NCBI GenBank assembly: GCA_934623455.1
Contig: CAKTVK010000061.1
Location: forward strand, 1-11,785
Reading direction: 5' to 3'
From: an uncultured Eggerthellaceae bacterium
GTDB taxonomy: Bacteria > Actinomycetota > Coriobacteriia > Coriobacteriales > Eggerthellaceae
DNA length: 11,785 bases
Part shown: one piece after another, positions 6,967 through 11,785 of the stretch
Position numbering within the stretch: position 1 is the stretch's first letter
Layout of the letters: each line of letters opens with the position of its first letter
Made by a program: the position numbers and the translations under genes
The notes under the pieces: generated by a model
What the model was told of the DNA's origin: nothing
The model's input: only the letters and a program-made list of their open reading frames with translations
The model's database searches: none

Positions 6967-7123
6967 TGTTGACAAATTACCCCACCTTTTGTCAACAATT
7001 CGCGGTGATTCGACGCACTGGCTGGCAAGGGCTTACGGCAAAGGAACAAAAGCACAAGAAAAATCCGAGGGCACGCAGCACCTCGGATTTTTTGTTGACA
7101 AAAGGTGGGGTAATTTGTCAACA
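6967..7123 (+). repeat. 157-bp MITE-like element, copy 2
   Basis: Same length and orientation as the copy at 2667-2823 and identical at 155 of 157 positions; the 32-bp terminal inverted repeats (6967-6998 and 7092-7123) are perfect in this copy too. The flanks differ completely from those of copy 1, which defines the element's ends. It sits between two convergent genes and its right end abuts, and shares an A-run with, the terminator of the minus-strand gene. Confidence 0.9.
7059..7092. terminator. Intrinsic terminator inside repeat copy 2
   Basis: The same 12-bp stem as in copy 1 (AAAAATCCGAGG with CCTCGGATTTTT). The A/T-rich ends allow function in either direction. Together with the hairpins at 6912-6955 and 7125-7159 it makes three consecutive terminator-like structures between the convergent genes. 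The loop differs from copy 1 at one base (7074). Confidence 0.6.
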
Positions 7124-7159
7124 AAAAAGTTCCCTGGCTGCAACAACCAGGGAACTTTT
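7123..7159 (-). terminator. Intrinsic terminator of the minus-strand dockerin gene
   Basis: On the minus strand, CCAGGGAAC-type arms pair around a 9-base loop (stem GTTCCCTGG 7129-7137 with CCAGGGAAC 7147-7155) and are followed by six T. It lies 25 bases beyond the TAA of the minus-strand gene, an ideal position. The plus-strand side also ends in TTTT, so it can stop read-through from the convergent gene as well. Confidence 0.8.
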
Positions 7160-7183
7160 GAACACGCCTTATCTCAAACGGGC

Positions 7184-10100
7184 TTACGCGCCGTAAGAGC
7201 CGTAATGCGTGAAGTACTGCACGGCAAACGCATCTGCCGCATCAATAGCATCATCGCCGTTAACGTTGGCAACCCAGCGCAGAGCGCTCATGCCCCAGCC
7301 ACTCGGAAGCTTGAAGGAAGCATAATCTGCGCCATAAACGCCCTTGGACAAATCGTAGATGACTTGCGCGTCAACGATATTGACGCGGCCGTTGCCGTTC
7401 GCGTCGCCGCGCTGAGAAGCGTCCATCACCATAACGTCGCAGGTCGCCGTCTTGCCATTTGCAGTTGTGGCGGTAATGTGGGCCACACCAGCAGCTTTAG
7501 CAGTCACCACACCGTCGGCAACAGTGGCAACGTCTTCGTTGTCGCTGGTCCACGTAACAGTCTTGTTCGTTGCGTTGTCGGGCAAGACCGTGGCAACAAG
7601 CGTCGCGGTTTCATTCACGCCCAAAGCAAGATCGGCCGCATCAAGCGAAACGCTTTCCGCTGGAATAGAAACATCGGCAATCTTCACATGAGAGAACCAT
7701 GCCTTGTCCTGACCGTCTGCCGAGCCGCCATCTTTGTAAAACTCGAATGCAAACGTATACTCCTTGCCTGCCGCGAACGACGCCGAGAACGTGCCCGCGT
7801 CCTCGCCACTCAAATCACTCACGACCGTGGTTGTATTGCCATCGACCGTCTGCTTGATGTTGAACTTGTCGAAGCCCTTTTCGGACGAAACGCCGTAATT
7901 GAAGGAAATCGCGGTATCAACATCGAACTTAAACGTCATGGAAGCCTTTGCCGTGGTGCTGTCCTTGCCAACGTTTTGGCTTTCAATCCTCTTGGTATCT
8001 GCGTTATAAGCCCAGGTGTAGGTCTCATCAAGCGATTCGGACACTGCCTGGATACCCTGCAGGGGAAGCTCGACGTAACCAAGAATGGTACCCGAGCCCA
8101 TATTGAAGGACTCGCCGCAAACGCTGCAGACGCACGTGCGATATCCATCTTTGACAACCGTCTGAGCAGGGTCTTCCGTATGGCCCGTTGCGGGAATCAC
8201 CACGGTATGCGTCTCGCTGCAGCCGTCACGACGGCACGTCTGCACAACAGAACCGGCCTGCGTGCACGTTGGCGCCGTGTAAACGCAGTCAGCGCATTCC
8301 GGATTATCGGTTTCGTGACCGCAGAAATCATGACCCAGCGCAGCAACGTAATTGGCCTTAACGGTCTTGTTGCACTTGTCGCAGGTGTACGTCGAATAGC
8401 CCTTTTCCGTGCACGTAGGTGCAACAACGCTCGTTGCCGTACCCATGTTGTGGAAATCAGCATTTTCCCAATGCAGGCGCGGATACCCATTGCACGTCAG
8501 ACCAAAGCCATCGTCTGAAAGCGTGATTTCAGGTTCCTGCAGCTCAGCAGCCGTGAGCTTTTCTGCAATGGGGTCGGTCTCGGCGGTTCCCTCAAGGTAG
8601 TAAACGCGCTCTGCGGTTGCCTTGTCGCTCAAGAACGTACCGAACGCGCCCGATGCCGTCTTATCAGAAGCACTCGTTGTCACTGCGCCTGTGTTATAGC
8701 AATCGTTCAGCGAAGCGGTGCCAGAGCCCCACGAAGGACCGCTGTACTTACCGCCTATGCCACCTGCGAAGCTCGTGCCGGAAACAGCGCCCGTGTTGTA
8801 GCAATTGCTGATGGTCGCCGTGCCTTCGCAGCTACCGAACACGCCGCCCGTGTAGCTGCCGCCAGTCACGGTGCCATTGTTCACGCAGCCGATGATCTTT
8901 GCGCTGCCATTAACATAACCGGCAACACCGCCAACTTCGCTACCACCCGTTACAGCGCCGTAGTTCGCACAATTCTTAACAGTTGCATCGCTCAAGTTGC
9001 CCACAACACCGCCCGCGCGCTGCGTGTTTTCGGCGAATGTGACGTAGCTCGCGCAATTCTCGATGACGGTATCGGTTCCGCGCGCGAAACCGACAATGCC
9101 GCCGCGCGTGTCTTTACCGCCCGCAACCTGGCCATACACGCTCAGGTTCTTTACAGAAGAACCATTACCGAAGGAGCCGAACAGGCCATTCGTTGCATTG
9201 AGGTTCGTCACCTTGTGACCAGCGCCGTCAAGCACGGTAGTCGTGTAGGTACTGGAAGTTCCGCTGCTGAGCCACGGATACCCTGCAAGGTCAATATCGG
9301 CCGTGAGCTTTCCAGTTGCCGAAACCTTGTTTTGGTTCTGCAGCGCGAACCAGGCCATCTCGTTGCCCGTGGAAATCAGATAGGTGCCATTTTCGTCTTT
9401 CTGCGGCTCAGTGGTGGTTTTGCCATCCCATGCGTTCTCGGAAGACTTTTCAAGCGTAACGGTGAAAACATTGCTGCCATCTGCGGAAAGCGTAACGGAT
9501 CCGGTCTGATACATATAACCGGCAGCAAACGTCGTGTAGCTGAAATCCTCGGCAAAGCCCGTAAACGTGCCATCGGCCGCAACTTCGCGGATGTTGCCAT
9601 CGGCATCTTTGAGCTCGATATTCACGTTCGCGCGATCGATTGCCGTACCGTCTTCATTCTGGAACACCAGCTTGCCCGTGATGAACTCCGTAGGCGCAAC
9701 GTCAAACGTCACATTGGGAAGCGAGCTCAACACGCCACCCACCTTTTCGGCATTCAGATTGGCAGCCTTGCCGGTCAGATAGCGCAAGCCGCGGTGATCG
9801 CCCGGCTGGGAACCGAAACCGTTGCTCCGCAGCACACCCGTAGAAAGAGTGTACGAAGATTCGTCCCAGTACTTAGGAATGGTAACACTCAGTCTCTGAC
9901 GATCCGCATTGCTTGAGAAATCGTACACGCCGAAGTTGCCGCCTGGCGCAGAAGCGAATGCGGTTCCATCGGTGCCCGTGTAGGAAATTACCGTGTTGCG
10001 GTTGTAGAGCGTTGCCAGCTTCTCGCAGGGGTTCAGCAAGTTGCTGAATTGCAGTGTGAGCACATCGCCTGCTTTGACCTGGGAGTTTTCACTCAGCGTA

Positions 10101-11785
10101 GCGCCCTGGGCATCGGTGATGGTAAGTGATGCCTGGCGCGCGTTGATGATCTGATAGCTTGCCACGCCGTCTTTTTCAACTTTGATGATATGACGACCGG
10201 TCGTAAGCTGGGAAACCGTAACGGCGCCCGTTGCTTCGTCAACGGACACGCCCTCGGTGGTGAAGCCCGTAAACGTCAGAGCGCCATCAACCGTGGAGCG
10301 AGCAATGCTTACCGTGCAGCCCGCTTCCGGCGTGAACGTATACGTTGCACCCTGGTCACCCAGGTAGTACAGCGTGTCATGCTCGGAGTCCAGCTTTGTT
10401 GCCGTCGAACCTGCGCGGTCCATGAGCATGTTCGTCTCAATAGATGAGCCATCGGCGCCAACGGAAACCACGAACACGCCCGTAAGCTCGGGCCAGATTG
10501 CCGAAAGCTTGGAGCCACCCTGAGCCGTGGTGTCAATCATGGCGTCATACGTTACTTTCACCACGGCGGTGCCCGCGTGCTCGGCCTTCATGGTTGCAAG
10601 GTTACTGTTGTTTTCGTCGGGCACAATAGACACGACATCGCTTGCATTGCCATTGAAATCAACAACCTGGTAATGCATATCCGGCAGCGCAATCTTGCTG
10701 TTCATGAACGACTCAATAGCCTGCCAGTTACGGAACATATTCAGCTCGTAGGTCTGGCCAGCCTCCATGTTCAAGTAGCCTTTACTGTTGATGTTCATGT
10801 AAATGTTGCCCATGTCATAAACATTTTCGGTGAAGCGGTTGACGGTGCTCTTGGTGAACGTCGAATCGTTCAGATGGATGTCTTCGGCCGACACCGTTAT
10901 GTCTTTCGACGAGGTAATCTGGTCGAAGCTCCAATACGTTACACCGTCGGGGTTTTGCACGCGCACGAAGCGCTGGCCCGCGGCGGAACCAGGAATTCTG
11001 AAGCTCGCAACAACATTGCCAGCTTCATCGGCGGTAGTCGCTGCCGCATCGTAGAACGTATAAATGTAGCTCGAATAATCGCCCAAAGAAACGGTCGATC
11101 CAGCAGGCGCCGTCACGTTGACGTCAATACCCACAGGGATAGAAGCGGTCATGCCAACATTTGTAGTGGTTTGGCTGGAATTCTTCTTTATTGTGATGGG
11201 CACATTCGTTTCGGCTTTTTCACCCAAAGGAGTAAACGTCGCCTCAACGGTATCGCCGTCCAGATAAATTGCGGACGCGGTGGGCGTACCATACGCATTC
11301 GTATCGCCAACGGTAGACAAACGGTCGGCGCCATCAGCGCCCTTTACCAGCACAGAAATCTGATAATCGGTACCGCGAACCCAGCCGCTGTTGGTAGCGC
11401 GCAGGTCGTAAACGCGATGGACGGTGATAGTCTGCTCTTCGGCATTGGTAACGGTCACTTTAAGGCCGCCGTTATCGTTTCCGTCGCTATCGAACGCTTC
11501 GAACCAGTAATCACCGGCAGCCAGCTCAACTTTGTCATACATCAAGCTGTAGCCATCGGCTGTAGTAGACGTATTGGCAAGAAGGTCGGTTTCACCCCGC
11601 ACACCATCGGTGAAGGTGTAGAGCTTACCCGAATTGATCTGAGCGCTATGAAGGCCTTTGATGGTCACTTTCGGCTGGGTTGCCGCGTCATCGTTTGCCG
11701 AAGCATCTTGCCCCTCCAGTGCGTTTGCGCCTTCTGCAGCCGCAGGTGAAGCGGCCTTTTCTTGGTCGGCTGCAATAAGGTTTTG
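7184..11785 (-). CDS. Partial giant secreted surface protein with GLUG beta-helix, CxxC repeats, Big_2 Ig domain and C-terminal dockerin (N-terminus outside window)
   Basis: The stop TAA is at 7184-7186. The frame stays open to the window's right edge (the outermost codons read QNLIAADQEKAASPAAAEG), so no start or signal peptide is visible; a GTG at 11668 is in frame but has no reason to be the start. At least 1533 codons. Numbering residues from that GTG: about 1-500 is beta-rich with no domain I can name; 510-655 resembles another beta-sandwich unit; 660-740 is carboxypeptidase-regulatory/SpaA-like (TGKLVFQNEDGTAIDRANV); 760-1025 is a GLUG beta-helix (GGIVG, GGVVG, GGVAG, GGVFG motifs); 1083-1188 holds three CxxC-bearing repeats ending in GHDF/GHTE-type motifs; 1198-1333 is a jelly-roll or carbohydrate-binding-like module ending FSHVKI; 1337-1415 is Big_2 (VTWTSDNEDVATV); 1418-1490 is a dockerin (DANGNGRVNIVD and NVNGDDAIDAAD). 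The dockerin is about 70% identical to that of the convergent gene, so both should dock to the same or related cohesins. Role inferred: surface adhesion or substrate binding as part of a docked complex. Confidence 0.85.
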   Translation of the reverse strand, partial: QNLIAADQEKAASPAAAEGANALEGQDASANDDAATQPKVTIKGLHSAQINSGKLYTFTDGVRGETDLLANTSTTADGYSLMYDKVELAAGDYWFEAFDSDGNDNGGLKVTVTNAEEQTITVHRVYDLRATNSGWVRGTDYQISVLVKGADGADRLSTVGDTNAYGTPTASAIYLDGDTVEATFTPLGEKAETNVPITIKKNSSQTTTNVGMTASIPVGIDVNVTAPAGSTVSLGDYSSYIYTFYDAAATTADEAGNVVASFRIPGSAAGQRFVRVQNPDGVTYWSFDQITSSKDITVSAEDIHLNDSTFTKSTVNRFTENVYDMGNIYMNINSKGYLNMEAGQTYELNMFRNWQAIESFMNSKIALPDMHYQVVDFNGNASDVVSIVPDENNSNLATMKAEHAGTAVVKVTYDAMIDTTAQGGSKLSAIWPELTGVFVVSVGADGSSIETNMLMDRAGSTATKLDSEHDTLYYLGDQGATYTFTPEAGCTVSIARSTVDGALTFTGFTTEGVSVDEATGAVTVSQLTTGRHIIKVEKDGVASYQIINARQASLTITDAQGATLSENSQVKAGDVLTLQFSNLLNPCEKLATLYNRNTVISYTGTDGTAFASAPGGNFGVYDFSSNADRQRLSVTIPKYWDESSYTLSTGVLRSNGFGSQPGDHRGLRYLTGKAANLNAEKVGGVLSSLPNVTFDVAPTEFITGKLVFQNEDGTAIDRANVNIELKDADGNIREVAADGTFTGFAEDFSYTTFAAGYMYQTGSVTLSADGSNVFTVTLEKSSENAWDGKTTTEPQKDENGTYLISTGNEMAWFALQNQNKVSATGKLTADIDLAGYPWLSSGTSSTYTTTVLDGAGHKVTNLNATNGLFGSFGNGSSVKNLSVYGQVAGGKDTRGGIVGFARGTDTVIENCASYVTFAENTQRAGGVVGNLSDATVKNCANYGAVTGGSEVGGVAGYVNGSAKIIGCVNNGTVTGGSYTGGVFGSCEGTATISNCYNTGAVSGTSFAGGIGGKYSGPSWGSGTASLNDCYNTGAVTTSASDKTASGAFGTFLSDKATAERVYYLEGTAETDPIAEKLTAAELQEPEITLSDDGFGLTCNGYPRLHWENADFHNMGTATSVVAPTCTEKGYSTYTCDKCNKTVKANYVAALGHDFCGHETDNPECADCVYTAPTCTQAGSVVQTCRRDGCSETHTVVIPATGHTEDPAQTVVKDGYRTCVCSVCGESFNMGSGTILGYVELPLQGIQAVSESLDETYTWAYNADTKRIESQNVGKDSTTAKASMTFKFDVDTAISFNYGVSSEKGFDKFNIKQTVDGNTTTVVSDLSGEDAGTFSASFAAGKEYTFAFEFYKDGGSADGQDKAWFSHVKIADVSIPAESVSLDAADLALGVNETATLVATVLPDNATNKTVTWTSDNEDVATVADGVVTAKAAGVAHITATTANGKTATCDVMVMDASQRGDANGNGRVNIVDAQVIYDLSKGVYGADYASFKLPSGWGMSALRWVANVNGDDAIDAADAFAVQYFTHYGSYGA

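Noticed and set aside
6872..8518. A 548-codon plus-strand open frame
   Set aside because: It crosses a terminator and a repeat and is then antisense to the dockerin gene; its composition is a shadow of GC-rich codons on the other strand, with no recognisable domain.
11666..11668. GTG as start codon of the minus-strand giant protein
   Set aside because: The frame remains open through 11785 with sensible Ala/Glu/Asp-rich mature-protein sequence, and no signal peptide follows the GTG, so the true start is outside the window.

Overview
The window looks like chromosomal DNA from an anaerobic, moderately high-GC Gram-positive bacterium, most likely a gut Coriobacteriia/Eggerthellaceae-type actinobacterium. 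This rests on the combination of a MurT-family Mur ligase, strong AGGAG-type ribosome binding sites, and very large secreted proteins built from DUF4430, GLUG, Ig-like and dockerin modules. No rRNA or other taxonomic marker is present, so the assignment is an inference from gene content and base composition.

Region 1 (1-2629): an extended -10 promoter precedes a two-gene operon. The first gene is a class-I glutamine amidotransferase of the peptidase C26 (gamma-glutamyl hydrolase/PuuD) family with a complete Cys-His-Glu triad and an unusual Cys-containing insertion. One base after its stop codon begins a MurT-like Mur ligase with a P-loop, a Cys4 zinc ribbon and a C-terminal DUF1727-type domain. 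MurT normally pairs with the CobB/CobQ-like amidotransferase GatD; here the adjacent amidotransferase belongs to a different family.

Region 2 (2630-7183): a 157-bp MITE-like element with perfect 32-bp terminal inverted repeats occurs twice in the same orientation (2667-2823 and 6967-7123, two mismatches), with starts exactly 4300 bp apart. Between the copies lies one self-contained unit: a promoter whose -35/-10 spacer contains a run of nine C residues, a structured leader that reads as a cobalamin riboswitch ending in an intrinsic terminator, and a 1195-aa secreted protein. That protein has a signal peptide, a DUF4430 (transcobalamin C-terminal-like) domain, cadherin-like and Ig-like domains, a GLUG beta-helix, a cohesin-like domain and a C-terminal type I dockerin. 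A sharp fall in GC content at about 4100 suggests the DUF4430 end was joined to the rest by recombination.

Region 3 (7184-11785, minus strand): a second giant surface protein, convergent with the first and open at the window's right edge, so its start and signal peptide lie outside. It has a long beta-rich N-terminal region, a carboxypeptidase-regulatory/SpaA-like domain, a GLUG beta-helix, CxxC-containing repeats, a jelly-roll-like module, a Big_2 Ig domain and a C-terminal dockerin about 70% identical to that of the first protein. The 336-bp space between the two convergent genes holds two strong hairpin terminators as well as repeat copy 2.

Taken together, the most interesting hypothesis is a corrinoid-responsive, cohesin/dockerin-assembled cell-surface complex in a bacterium not expected to be cellulolytic. 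One member carries both cohesin and dockerin and sits in a potentially phase-variable, potentially excisable cassette; a second dockerin protein is its neighbour. The domain assignments come from reading the sequence by eye and have not been checked by database search.
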